From Delphinapterus leucas (Eukaryota; Chordata; Mammalia; Artiodactyla; Monodontidae): a stretch of DNA of 64,000 bases. Position 1 is the stretch's first letter. Each line of letters opens with the position of its first letter. The position numbers were made by a program, and so were the translations under genes. A model generated the notes under the pieces. That model saw nothing but the letters and a program-made list of their open reading frames with translations, had not been told where the DNA came from and did no database searches. This document shows, piece by piece, positions 23,090-33,819 of this stretch. The stretch covers positions 7,453,361 to 7,517,360 of the forward strand of contig NW_022098050.1 of the NCBI RefSeq assembly GCF_002288925.2, read 5' to 3'.

Positions 23090-23520
23090 CCCTCTGGTAT
23101 CTATTTCTGCATAACAAACCACCCCAAAACTTAGTGACTTAAAGCAATAACCAGTTATTTTTCATAATTCTTTAGGTTAGCTGAGTGCTTTTTCTGAGCT
23201 GGCAACTTCTTTGGGGCTAGATGGTCTAGGATGGCCTCACTGACATATATGGGGCCTCAGGTGGGATGGCTGAGATGGCTGGACAGCTAAGGCCTCTCTA
23301 CAGGTAGGCTCTCATCATCCAGGAGGTTAGCCCAGGCTTGTTCACATGATGGGGAGAGAGTTCCCAGCAGCAAGGGAAGGCAAGCCCTGCTATGTAAGTG
23401 CTGTTTGAACCTCTGCTTGTGTAATATTTGCCAATATCCCATTGGCCAAAGCACGTTACATTGACAAAACCAGATTCAAGGCTGGAGGATTAGATTCTAC
23501 CTCTTGATGGAAGGAGCTTT
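23090..23520 (+). repeat. Ancient interspersed repeat, probably LTR-derived
   Basis: It contains 'tgcataacaaaccaccccaaaac', 'ttagtgacttaaagcaataa', 'ggatggcctcactgacatat', 'aggttagcccaggcttgttcaca' and ends 'gattctacctcttgatggaagg'. I recognise this order from other mammalian loci but do not assign a name. Confidence 0.5.
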
Positions 23521-23839
23521 CAATACCTGTGTTTCCATGTTAGAGATGGTCTATCCTGTTGGACAGGAAATACTCAGAATTTGTCGGCTTACACTCTGTC
23601 TCCCTTTCCCAACATTTGGACACTTGTGTGTGATGTTCTGCTATGTTTCTATGGCTAACTGCAACTCCTATTCTGACTGCAGTTGCTACCAGATCTTACG
23701 GCCATCCTGTCTTTTTAAGGGCTATTGGGCAATGAGTCATACTATTAATATTTAGTTTAATTTTCAGACAAAATTTTATTTTTCTGGTTTCCAATTTTTT
23801 AAGGGGCTCTAAAATTTAGTCCCAAAGCATGGACAGTAT

Positions 23840-23955
23840 GTTTATGATTCCCATTTTTCAGATGATAGAACTGAGAACACAGACAGTAGAAGTTGGATTT
23901 GAACTCAGGTCTAACAGAATCCATAGCCTGTTCTCTTTCCTTTATACTCAGTTAC
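23840..23955 (-). repeat. MIR SINE fragment
   Basis: Reversed MIR landmarks: 'ttcccatttttcagatgatagaactgag' and 'agttggatttgaactcagg'. Confidence 0.7.
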
Positions 23956-24111
23956 TTTTCCAAATTTATATGAAAACATTTGTAAACCACAAAGTACTAT
24001 GAAATATAAAGGAACATAATCATCATCTTTATTATTATTAGAATTGTCAGTATTATTCAGAGTAGAGTCAGGGTTCATAGTGAGGTAACAGCTCGCTAAA
24101 AAACAATTTTC

Positions 24112-24522
24112 TTTTTTTTTTTCTTTTCTTTCTTTCTGGCTGCTGCATTGGGTCTTTGTTGCTGCACATGGGCTTTCTCTAGTTGTGTTGAGCGGGGGCT
24201 GCTCTTCGTTGCAGTGTGTGGGCTTCTCATTGTGGTGGCTTCTCTTGTTGCAGAGCATAGGCTCTAGGCATGTGGGCTTCAGTAGTTGTAGTGTGTGGGC
24301 TCAGTTGTTGTGGTGTGCGGGCTCTAGGGTGGGCGGGCTTCAGTAGTTGTGGCCTGTGGGCTAAGTAGTTGTGGCTCACGGGCTCTAGAGCGCAGGCTCA
24401 GTAGTTGTGGCGCATGGGCTTAGTTGCTCCGCGGCATGTGGAATCTTCCCGGACCAGGGGTCAAACCTGTGTCCCCTGCATTGGCAGGTGGATTCTTAAC
24501 CACTGCGCCACCAGGGAAGTCC
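24112..24522 (-). mobile_element. CHR SINE, long form with extra internal units
   Basis: The minus strand begins GGACTTCCCTGGTGGCGCAG and ends in a pyrimidine-rich complement of an A-tail. At about 411 bp it is longer than the 326-bp copy at 16239. The excess is extra units of the 'gggctcagtagttgtgg' type (for example near 24295-24420). The flanking repeats AAAAACAATTTTC and GAAAGACAATTTTC mark the target site. Confidence 0.88.
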
Positions 24523-24879
24523 TGAAAGACAATTTTCGTTCTTTTCTTTTCTCTGGAGCCAGAAATTAGCACTTCATAAGACTTACATAAGAATCAGTCT
24601 TTAACAGAAGGTTGAGTTTAATGGTTTTCCATTCTATTAAATAGCCATTTATTCTTTTAAATTAGCTGTCATTTCAATAGGAAAGCCAATTGGTTGAGCA
24701 ACTGTGCTATAAGGTGTACAAATTAAAACAACTGTGGAGCATGCGTGTCTCATGTTCCCATTATACTTTACATCAGGGGCATGGACAAGCTCACAGGTTG
24801 ATGAAAACTCAGTCTTTGCCTTCAGGAAAAATACTGTCTAATTTAGGGTCATCAACTAATATTTAATTATGACTCAGCT

Positions 24880-25020
24880 GAGTCCCCTATATTCAAATAG
24901 ATTGCAGGTTTCTTAGTGGCAAGAATTGAGATTTTATGCTTCTTTTGTGTAGCATTTAGCACGTAACACACATAATAAGTGCCTGAGAATATTTTAATTA
25001 ATGAATTGATTGAAGATTGA
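24880..25020 (+). repeat. L2 LINE 3' tail
   Basis: The order 'ttgcaggtttcttagtggcaag', 'tgcttcttttgtgtagcattt', 'agcacgtaacacacataataag' and a TTAATTAATGAATTGATTGA end fits the L2 terminus. Confidence 0.5.
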
Positions 25021-25574
25021 AAGAAGTTAATGAGCAGAATTTGAGGGGGAATAGTGACTCTTTTTATAAAATACTATTGATAAACATTAATAGTTTGGAT
25101 CAGTAAAGAATTTGGTTTGGCTGCAATAACAGATACCCAAATAAGAACATCTTATCAAAGATAGGGGGTTTATTTCAGATAACATTAAGTCCAGAGCTAG
25201 GAAAAAAGAGGTATGATGGATTCAGGGGTGTCATCAAGGACACCGTCTCCTTGGCTTTTTCTGCTCCGTCATCTCAAACATAAGCATTTACAATATGCAT
25301 TATCAATTTATCAGCATCTCACAACACATACTTTGGGAAATGTTAATCTAAATGAATCCCTTTATTTTACGGATTCAACAGAATTTTATTCAACAGATAT
25401 TTATTAAGCAGATACTAGATGCCCAAAACAGGTTTTGAAGCTATGGAAAAGGACAGGTAAGGATATCAAGATCCAAAGGGGTGAAGTGGTTTGAAAGTTG
25501 ACGCATCAAGTAACTGAGCCAAGGCTAGAGTCTGAGCTCTCCAACAGCTGTGTTCCCTTCCTTTGACAAACATG
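25021..25574. other. Mostly unassigned DNA
   Basis: A stretch near 25100-25210 ('ttggctgcaataacagatacc', 'gggggtttatttcagataac') hints at the same repeat family as 13756-14145, but it is too short to call. The rest is unrecognised. Confidence 0.35.
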
Positions 25575-25760
25575 ACTAAACGTCACAAAAAAATTATAGA
25601 GGGCAGGTATTATTGTAATAATTCTCCTTCTCCAGATCAGTAAATGTGGCTCAGAGACAGAATAACTTGCCCAAGATCACCCAACTAACAAAATACTGAA
25701 CAATAACTCTGTTATGACCTGTCTGACCCCAGATTCTTTATTCTTCTACTACAGCATGTT
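25575..25760 (-). repeat. MIR SINE
   Basis: Reversed MIR: 'gggcaggtattattgtaataa', 'cagatcagtaaatgtggctcagagacag', 'aataacttgcccaagatcaccc', 'ctgtctgaccccagattc'. Confidence 0.75.
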
Positions 25761-27104
25761 TATTGTTTTCCTATTATGACTTTGATATGGCAAAAGATAG
25801 AATCAGCTGGCTGCTCTAAGGAACTCAGGGCTGGAGCTTAGGATTAGTTCCTTGTCCTAAAGGGACCTGCTGCAGGAACATGAAAACAAGGCTTGCGCAT
25901 TCAAGATGCCAGTGAGCTGACCATCTCTGATGGGGGTTAGTCTACACATTAGACTGAGTTCACTGCAGACACCGTATGTGTTAGTGCCAAACTACTTCAA
26001 CACTCTGTTGCCAATAGAGTCTTCAGTGAATGATCCAGACATCATTGTCTCAAGTCTTGAGCAGGCCTAACTTGCCAGTTGTATAGAGTAGCGGCATCCA
26101 TGAGTTTTCTGACACTCCTTTTATAATCCTTTCTTTCCTTGCAACATACTCTCTTTGCTGTACGTGCTCTTTATATCCCATCTGCCACCAAGCCCTTTCT
26201 TATATTTCTTCCTTACGTAAGTATTTTGAAGTGTTTCCTTTATCTTTTCCATTGACAGTCTTCAGTGTTGCATTCCTGGATTATTGTCATGGAGAGACTA
26301 AATAAAAGGCTATTTTCAGCCCCTCCCATTCCACAGCATCTTGCCCTATGCTTCCAGAAAAATCTTATTTAAACCTAATGCCGTTTCCATGTTCAAAATG
26401 CATACACAATACCTAGCCTGTCATTACTGTCTTTTGCCAAACGTGGCAGACAGTCCTAATGACTTATCCACATCCCTTTCCCCCTTGTGCCTTAATAACA
26501 GAGCTCTAGTTTTATTCAGGTCAGCAAGATACCTAGTGAAAAGACTACATTTATAAGTGTTTCTTGAAGATATGGATGACCTATCCATTGCAGTAAGAAG
26601 AAAACACTTAATAGACCCCTAGAAAAATCTAGTAAAAGATAGCTGACTTAGCTAGGAGGAACTGGAATGTAGACTTGATGGATGTTAGTTTGGGAGATAG
26701 AATTCATGCACTAAGGAGCAGAAATACAGAAGGCACTTGCCTCTGCAAACTTCATGGACCTGCCATGACAGCTCTGGACAGGCTACTTCTAGAGTTATTT
26801 TCATGTGAGGGAAATAAGTCTAAGCCAAATATACGCAGTTACCAATTAACATTAATAATCCATTGCCGTAAATGAGACATACTACATTAAAAAGCTAAAT
26901 GGGAGTTTATTTCCCATTATTTTAAATGAGAAAAAAATGGGTTAAATATCAGTGTCAACCAAAACCAGCTCACCAATTTCTTAAAACATAATTAAACACA
27001 GTCAAATGCCAACATGTAAGTAACAATAAATTGTGTTGAGATGTAAAATGCTCAAACTATCACTTCCTGACATGCAAACAATCAATGTAGTTGTCATTGT
27101 AGTT
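25761..27104. other. Single-copy DNA, no gene recognised
   Basis: No element was recognised and no conserved frame was seen. The open frames of 66-71 codons at 26341-26875 look random. Confidence 0.45.
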
Positions 27105-27810
27105 GGACTTTCACTTCCAGCCAAAATGGAGTAACAGGTACCAGATTTATCCACCCAACAGAAACAACAAACACATTGGATAAACATATGAGACAACAGT
27201 TTTTAAGATACTGGACATTATGTAAAAAAAGACAGTGCCTTCTGAGGAATGAGAGAGAAATGAGATAAGCCCAATGAATTGGCCCAGTTTACTGATTTGA
27301 AAGAATTTCCAGGCTGAAGTGCACAGAGGGGGAACTAAGGCAGAGCCAAAAGGATTCCCTGAGTTGAGAAAATGTGCATGAGAGTCTAGAAAGAAGAATA
27401 TGGCTAGAGTTTGCAAGGCAGAATGTCAAAGAGGAGTTAACTGCACAAAGAGAGAAAACTTTGGTAATTTTCAGGGGATCACACTTGAGTATTCAGCAGA
27501 GTATTGATCAGTGCATGCAAGTGTGAAAAATCCTGAGGCTTAGGAAAAAAACACTCCATAGGATTATAAGTAATAGTGCATAGTGCTCACACTGAGTTGG
27601 GAATAATCCCACTAGCTATACTGGAAAACTTCATGATGCATGAAGGATCAGGCAGGGGGCACAGAAGGGTCTTATCTCAGCAGTGGGGAATAATTAATAC
27701 TAGACAGCACTGTTCCAGTCCTACCTAATGAATTTTAAAAGCAAAACTCATAATATCTGGCATTTAATAAAAAATTACCGAGCATGCGTAAAAACAGGAA
27801 TACATGACCT

Positions 27811-28264
27811 ATACAGGCATATCTTGGAGATGGTGTAGGTTCAGTTCAAGACCACCACAATAAAGCAAATATCATAATAAAATGAGTCACATGAATTTTT
27901 CAGTTTCCCAGTGCATGTAAAAGTTATGTTTATACTATTCTGTAGTGTATTAAGTATACAACAGAATTATGTCTAAAAAAAAAACCCAATATACATATTT
28001 AATTTAAAAATACTTTATTTACTAAAAAATACTAACCATCATCTGAGCCCTCAGTGAGTTGTAATCTTTTTGCTGGTGGAGGGTTTGAAATATGGCAAGA
28101 ATTACCAAAATGTGAGAGAAACATGAAGTGAGCAAATACTGTTGGAAAAATAGTGCCAATGGACTTGCTTGAAGTAGGGTTACCACAAACCTCTAATTTG
28201 TAAAAAACGCAATATCTGTGATGCACAATAAAACAAAGTGCAATAAAACAACATATGTCTGTAA
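27811..28264 (+). mobile_element. Tigger-type (Tc1/mariner) DNA transposon fossil
   Basis: The ends are inverted: TACAGGCATATCTTGGAGA at the left and CAACATATGTCTGTA at the right. Internal text such as 'gttcaagaccaccacaataaagc', 'agttatgtttatactattctgtag' and 'taaccatcatctgagccctcagtgag' fits the nonautonomous Tigger group. There is a TA dinucleotide at the boundaries. It has no transposase. Confidence 0.75.
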
Positions 28265-29339
28265 TGACAAAAATAATCACACAATTGAAACTGACGCGGA
28301 ACTGGTAAAGTGGTTAGAATAAGTAAACAATGACATTAAAACAGTTATTATAATTGTATTCCATATGTTCAAAAAGTTAAATAGAGATATGGACGATACA
28401 ATAGATGACCCACATCAAAATTCTAGAAATGAAAACGGTAATGTCAGAGATGCAAAATACACTGGATAGAATTGATGGCAGATTAGTCATTGCAGAAGAA
28501 ACAACTAGCAAATTTGAAGACATAAAAAGATGCTAGAAAATAAAACAGAGAGAAAAAAATAACTTAAAAAAAATGAAAAGAGCATCCATGAGTTGTGGAA
28601 CAACAGCAAGTGTACTAATACACATGTAATCAGAGTTCGGGAAAGAGAGGTGAGGAATAAACTTTTAAGAAATAATGGCCCACAAATTTCCAAATTTTAT
28701 GAAAAATATAGACCCAGAGATTCAAGAAACTCAACATAGCCAAAGTACAAGAAAGATGAAAGCAGCTACTCTAAAGCACATTATAATAAATTTGTACAGA
28801 ATTAGTGATAAAGAGAAAATCTCAAAAACAGTGAGAGAAAAAAATTATATGTTATATACAGAGGAGCAAAGATAAAAATAACATCAGATTTCTTGTAGGA
28901 AACAATCAAGTGAGAAGTCAATGAAGCAACAGGTTTAAAGTACTAGAAGGGGAAAAAAAGTTGATCTAGAATTTTATACCGAGTGAAAATATCTTTCAAA
29001 AATGAAGGCAAAGTAAAAATCTTTCAAAGATACAAGGGCTGTGAGAATTTATCACCAGCACACATGCCCTTTAAGAAATGTTAAAGGAAGTCATTCTGGA
29101 AGAAGGAAAATGATACCAAATGGTAAAACAAATCTATATAAAGGAATGAAGAGAACTGGAAATGGTAACTATGTGGATAAATTTCTATTTTTCTTATCAT
29201 ATAATGATTTTTAAATCAAAATTGACTGTTTAAAATAATAACAGTGTACTTTGGTGTTTATAACTTATGTAGAAGTAAAATGTATGACAACTCAGAAGTT
29301 GGGAGGAGAGAAATGGAGGTATACTATTATTAAGTTCTT

Positions 29340-29540
29340 TTTTTTTTTTGCGGTACGCGGGCCCCTCACTGTTGTGGCCTCTCCCGTTGCGGAGCACAGG
29401 CTCTGGACGTGCAGGCTCAGCGGCCATGGCTCACGGGCCTAGCCGCTCCGCGGCATGTGGGATCTTCCCGGACCGGGGCACGAACCGGTGTCCCCTGCAT
29501 CAGCAGGTGGACTCTCAACCACTGCGCCACCAGGGAAGCC
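29340..29540 (-). mobile_element. CHR SINE, internally deleted form
   Basis: A poly-T run leads into GCGGTACGCGGGCCCCTCAC, and the minus-strand start GGGCTTCCCTGGTGGCGCAG is at the right. The perfect 16-bp target-site duplication CTATTATTAAGTTCTT is at 29324-29339 and 29541-29556. The identity of the duplication suggests a recent insertion. Confidence 0.92.
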
Positions 29541-31156
29541 CTATTATTAAGTTCTTATACTATATGTGAAGTGGTATAATATCATTTGAAGGTAAATTGT
29601 GATAAGTTAAATATGTATACTATAAATTCTAAAGCAACCACTAAAATAAAAAAACAAGGAGTTAAACCAACTTCGGAGAGAAAGTGGAATCATAAAAAAT
29701 ACTTATTCACAAGAAGGCAGAACAAAAGAACACAACAGATGGAACAAATAGAAATCAAATAGCAAGAAGATAATTTAAACCTAACTGTATCAATAATCAT
29801 ATTACGTGTAAATGGTCTCAATATCCCAATTAAAAGACAGAGACATAAAATTTGATTAAAAGGTAATATTCAATTATATGCTGCCTACAAGAAAGCACTT
29901 CAAATGTAAATACACAAACAGTTTTACAGAAAAAGGATGGGAAAAAAAAGATATGTCACGCTAATACTAGTAAGAAAAAAGCTTTAATGGTAATATTAAT
30001 ATCAGACAGTGGATTTTAAAACAAAGAATATTACCATGGATAAAAAAATACCATTTCACAATGATAAAGGTCACTTTATCAAGAGCACATAAAAATCTAA
30101 AATATTTAATGCCTGCTAACATAGTTTAAAAGTACTTGAATCAAAACTGATAGAATGTCAAGAAGAACATAGTAAATCCACAAAGATAGTCAAAGATTTC
30201 AGTATTCCTCTCTCAATACTTGATAGAACAAGTAGACATAAAATTGCTAAGGATAGAGGAAAACCTAACAACATCAACGAACTTGACCAAATTGACATTT
30301 ATATAGAACATGTGACCCAAACACAACAATTTTTGTCAAGGGCACATGGAACATTTACCAAGTTGACCATACGATGGGCTGTAAAGCAGCTGTCTCAATA
30401 AATTTAAAGTGTTCAGTCCTGCAAAGTATGTTCTCTGACTCTAGTGGAATTAAAATAGAAATAAATTAATAATAGGAAGATCTCTGGAAAATCATCGAAT
30501 ATTTGGAGACTAAATAGTCCACTTCTAAAAAACTCACAGGTCAAAACAGAAAGAAAAAGAGGAATGAAAAAGTATTTTGAACCAAATATTAAAATACAAC
30601 TTTTTGTTGGGTGCCACTAAACAATATTTAGAGGAAATTTATAACACTAAACACCTATATTATAGAAGGAAAATGGTCTCAAATCAATGACCTCAGCTTC
30701 AACCTTAAGAAACAAGAAAAATAAGAGAATTACCAAAAATAAGAATTTTAAAAAATGAAGTTTAGAGCAGAAATCAATGGACCTGAAAAGATAAAAACAA
30801 CAGAAAAAAAATCATGAAAATTTAAGTTGGTTCTTGGAGAAAATCAATAAAATTAATAAAACTGTTGCCAGACTAATCAGGAACAAGAGAGAGAAAGAAG
30901 GAAGAGAGAGAACACAAATTACCAACATCAGGAATGAAAAAGATGATATCACTACAGATTCTATAGATATTAAAAAGGATAAAAATGGTATGGTACATTA
31001 AGAACTACTTTATGCCAATCAATTTGATAACAGATAAAACGAACAAATTCTTTGAAAGCTACAAACTACCAAAGCTCTCTCAAGAAGAAATAGATAATAT
31101 AAATGGTCACATATCTGTTTTTAAAATTAAATATGTCATTAAAAACTTTCTCACAG

Positions 31157-31860
31157 GCAGAGTCAAGATGGGGGACTAGGAGGACACGGAATTCACATCT
31201 CCGCACAACTAGGGCACCTACCAGGCACTGGTGGGGGACCATGGACACCTAAGGGGGCGGGAGGAACCCCCAGCGACTGGGTAGGATGTGGGGCATGGGG
31301 GGGAGTGAGGGGAGAGGAGAAGTGGAGGTGGGATGGGACTGGTGCCCCTGAGGGACAGCTGGGGGAGGGGAAGGGATCCCATGCCCGAAGGGGGAACCTG
31401 GGGGACCATTGGGAGAGCAGAGGATCAAAAGGGAGCGTGGCCAGGTTCCCCCTGCCCATTTGGGCCCCTGGGAGCCTGCTGAGATCCCGGGCCTGATCCT
31501 CTGCCCACCGAGGCCCCCTCCAGCCACGCAGGTCCTGAGGGAGTGGGAGGGAGGGAAGGGGGAGCAAAAGTAAAGGCAAGACCTCCAGGTATGGAACCCC
31601 TGAGGGGTGGCTGGGAGAGGCAGGGAGGGGAGGAGTTCCTACACCCAGCGGGACCCACCCACGGTTAGGGGTCCAGCAGGGACGGTGGAGACCCTGGGGG
31701 AGACAGGGGTAGGAGGAGAGTGGAGGAATAGAAGGGAACGCAGCCAGCACTCTCCCTGTCCACTTAAGCACTGGGGAGCCTGTTGGGCTCCCGGGCCTGA
31801 TCCTCTGCCGCTGGATCCTCTCTCCTTCTGCGCAGAACACAAGCCCCACCCCGTCTTAGA
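31157..31860 (+). promoter_or_regulatory. Orphan L1 5'UTR with two tandem monomers
   Basis: The block opens AGAGTCAAGATGGGGGACTAGG, the typical start of a cetartiodactyl L1 5'UTR, and is strongly GC-rich. It holds two related units: CCCGGGCCTGATCCTCTGCC occurs at 31486-31505 and again at 31790-31809, a period of about 304 bases. L1 5'UTR monomers act as RNA polymerase II promoters. Here no ORF1 or ORF2 of the same element follows, so the promoter stands alone. Open frames of up to 218 codons on the minus strand here (31193-31849) are products of GC-rich text. The right edge is not sharp. Confidence 0.6.
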
Positions 31861-31935
31861 TGGGTATGTCATCACCAGCGAATCCTACTTGACACATAGA
31901 ACCTACCACTTTGTTTCACATGAGTTTGCCCTTTT

Positions 31936-32240
31936 TTTTTTTGTAACATCTTTATTGGGGTATAATTGCTTTACAATGGTGTGTTAGTTTCTGCTTTATA
32001 ACAAAGTGAATCGGTTATACATGTACATATGTTCCCATATCTCTTCCCTCTTGCGTCTCCCTCCCTCCCACCCTCCCTATCCCACCCCTCCAGGCGGTCA
32101 CAAAGCACCGAGCTGATCTCCCTGTGCTATGCGGCTGCTTCCCACTAGCTATCTACCTTACATTTACCCACCTGAACGCGCCCGATCTCGTCTTGATCTC
32201 GGAAGCTAAACAGGGTCGGGCGTGGTTAGTACTTGGATGG
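31936..32240 (-). mobile_element. Chimeric retroposon: L1 3'UTR joined to inverted 5S rRNA
   Basis: The left part (31936-32166) is a minus-strand L1 3' end with its A-tail at the left. The right part (32167-32240) is a 5S rRNA fragment in plus orientation. The whole unit is bounded by the direct repeats GAGTTTGCCCTTTT (31922-31935) and GAGTTTGCTCTTTT (32241-32254), which match at 13 of 14 positions. One insertion event therefore carried both parts. The 5S part is inverted relative to the L1 part, unlike the sense-sense joins usually described for template switching. Confidence 0.8.
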
Positions 32241-32243
32241 GAG
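32167..32243 (+). pseudogene. 5S rRNA pseudogene fragment
   Basis: The text follows 5S rRNA from roughly nucleotide 13 to 89: CTGAACGCGCCCGATCTCG, then GATCTCGGAAGCTAA, then GGTTAGTACTTGGATGGGAG. I see an inserted T after CTCGTCT, an A for G in the box A region (GCTAAACAGG), a G for C in GGGCGTGG, and a shuffled CCA start. The 5' dozen bases and everything after GGGAG (most of box C and the 3' stem) are missing. It cannot be a working 5S gene. Confidence 0.88.
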
Positions 32244-32299
32244 TTTGCTCTTTTAATCAGTCTTGTGGCACTCATCCCTGATATACACTAAATTTACTT

Positions 32300-32445
32300 C
32301 GAGTGCTTTTATAAACCACTGCCATCTGGGCTTCATCTCCTACCAATTAAAACAGAATACCTGGGATGGGCGTGGGTATCAGTATTTTCTACAGTTTCCA
32401 GGTGATTCTAATATGTCAACAAGGTAGAGAACCCTTGAGTCACTT
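32300..32445 (+). mobile_element. MER5-like hAT transposon fragment
   Basis: It contains 'gggatgggcgtgggtatcag', 'tacagtttccaggtgattctaat' and 'gtagagaacccttgagt', matching the second half of MER5-type elements. The first half is degraded. Confidence 0.6.
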
Positions 32446-32877
32446 CGGCCTCCTAGCTGTCCCCTGTATGTTCCATGCTTGTTACCAATTCCAACATAGT
32501 ACTGGTATTAGTATTCATGCCTTCATGATTAGTATTCATGCCTTCACTATGTAATGGAATGATCTCTTCATCTCTAAATACTCTCCATTATTCAAAGTAC
32601 ATTTTAAGTTCTACCTCACCTACATATCTTTCCCTAACCATTTTATCCTTCATGACCTTTTCCTTATTTGACTCTGTATTAGCAAAGCATCCTCCACACC
32701 TCTTAGCAGTCTGTAATGAAACCCTTTTAAAATTTCTTTCCACACTTAATTGCTTTTCTCTTTCCTTCCATCCTTGAGTTCCTAGGTATTAATTGAGACA
32801 TGTTCTTAACATGAAGAGATTCTTTCCCTGAAAATTCTGTTTGTTCTGTTTATCTTTAAAAGGGCCAGTGTGGAAAA
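32446..32877. other. Unassigned DNA, possibly old L2
   Basis: The stretch 32575-32720 reads like a decayed L2 3' region ('cattttaagttctacctcacc', 'cttatttgactctgtattagc'), but the match is weak. A nearly perfect doublet 'tattagtattcatgccttca' occurs at 32506-32526 and again at 32527-32547. Confidence 0.4.
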
Positions 32878-32974
32878 CAGATTGTAAGATGACTCCAATA
32901 ATCTCCACCTCCTTATGTTTATGTCCTTGTGTAATCCTCTCCTTTGGAATGTTTGTGAAACATGTGACTTGCTT

Positions 32975-32976
<2 letters not shown>

Positions 32977-33013
<37 letters not shown>

Positions 33014-33328
33014 ATTTAATTTTTATTTTTATTTATTTATTTAGGCTGTGTTGGGTCTTCGTTGTTATGCGTGGGCTTTCTTTAGTTGGGGCAAGTGGGA
33101 GCTACTCTTCGTTGCAGTGCACGGGCTTCTCATTGTGGTGGCTTCTCTTGTGGAGCACGGGCTCTAGGCGCACGGGCTTTCAGTAATTGCAGCATGCAGG
33201 CTCAGTAGTTGTGGCGCATGGGCTTAGTTGTTCTGCAGCATGTGGGATCTTCCCGGACCAGAGCTCAAACCCATGTCCCCTGCATTGGCAGGCAGATTCT
33301 CAACCACTGCGCCACCAGGGAAGTCCCT
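32977..33328 (-). mobile_element. CHR SINE, long form, in MaLR 5' LTR
   Basis: The minus-strand start GGGACTTCCCTGGTGGCGCAG is at the right, and the tail region at the left is an (AT)n run followed by TTTATTTATTTA. The perfect 15-bp duplication ATGTGACTTGCTTCT is at 32962-32976 and 33329-33343. Confidence 0.9.
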
Positions 33329-33412
33329 ATGTGACTTGCTTCTAACCAATAAAATATGGCAAAGGTGATGGATGTCACCCCCATGATTATGATACACTAT
33401 ATAAGACTCCAT

Positions 33413-33458
33413 CTTGCTAGCTTGCTAGCTTGCTAGCTTGCTAGCTTGCTAGCTTGCT
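33413..33458. repeat. CTTGCTAG octamer repeat, about 5.75 units
   Basis: The unit CTTGCTAG repeats perfectly from 33413 to 33452 and then partially. It sits 8 bases after the LTR TATA box. The 3' LTR has only a single 'tagcttg' at the matching place (about 35547), so the expansion arose in this copy. Confidence 0.95.
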
Positions 33459-33610
33459 CTCTTTCTCTCTCTTCTCCCACACCAGCCCCCTTCATTGCTG
33501 GCTTTGAAGAATGAATCCTACAGCCACAAGGAAATGAATTTTTCTGATAACCTGAGGGAGCTAGGAAGTAAATCATTCCCCACTCAAGCCTCTGAATCCT
33601 GGTTGATATA

Positions 33611-33819
33611 TATATATATATTTTTTTTGCGGTACGCGCGCCTCTCACTGCTGTGGCCTCTCCCGTTGTGGAGCACAGTCTCCAGACGCGCAGGCTCAGC
33701 GGCCATGGCTCACGGGCCCAGCCGCTCTGCGGCATGTGGGATCTTCCCAGACCGGGGCATGAACCCGTGTCCCCCGCATCGGCAGGCGGACTCTCAACCA
33801 CTGCGCCACCAGGGAAGCC
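33611..33819 (-). mobile_element. CHR SINE, internally deleted form, in MaLR 5' LTR
   Basis: A (TA)n-T tail at the left leads into GCGGTACGCGCGCCTCTCAC, and the minus-strand start GGGCTTCCCTGGTGGCGCAG is at the right. The duplication CCTGGTTGATAT is at 33598-33609 and 33820-33831. Confidence 0.9.

Larger units (their letters stand above)
27105..31155 (+). mobile_element. Ancient L1M, ORF1 and ORF2 regions decayed
   Basis: The left end has an old L1 5' region ('cttccagccaaaatggagtaac'). ORF1-like text follows at 28560-29080, for example the 'gcaaagtaaaaatctttcaaag atacaagg' stretch. The ORF2 endonuclease and linker region runs from 29750 ('attacgtgtaaatggtctcaat') to 31150. Stops and frameshifts are everywhere; the longest remaining ORF2-type frame is only 64 codons (30985-31179). 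The copy ends abruptly where an L1 5'UTR begins. A Tigger element (27811-28264) and a SINE (29340-29540) interrupt it. Confidence 0.75.

Noticed and set aside
31193..31849. A 218-codon proline-rich frame on the minus strand
   Set aside because: It lies in the GC-rich L1 5'UTR monomers. Proline-rich frames are expected in such DNA, and several overlap on both strands.
32167..32243. A functional 5S rRNA gene
   Set aside because: Only the middle two thirds is present, with substitutions and an insertion, and most of box C is missing.
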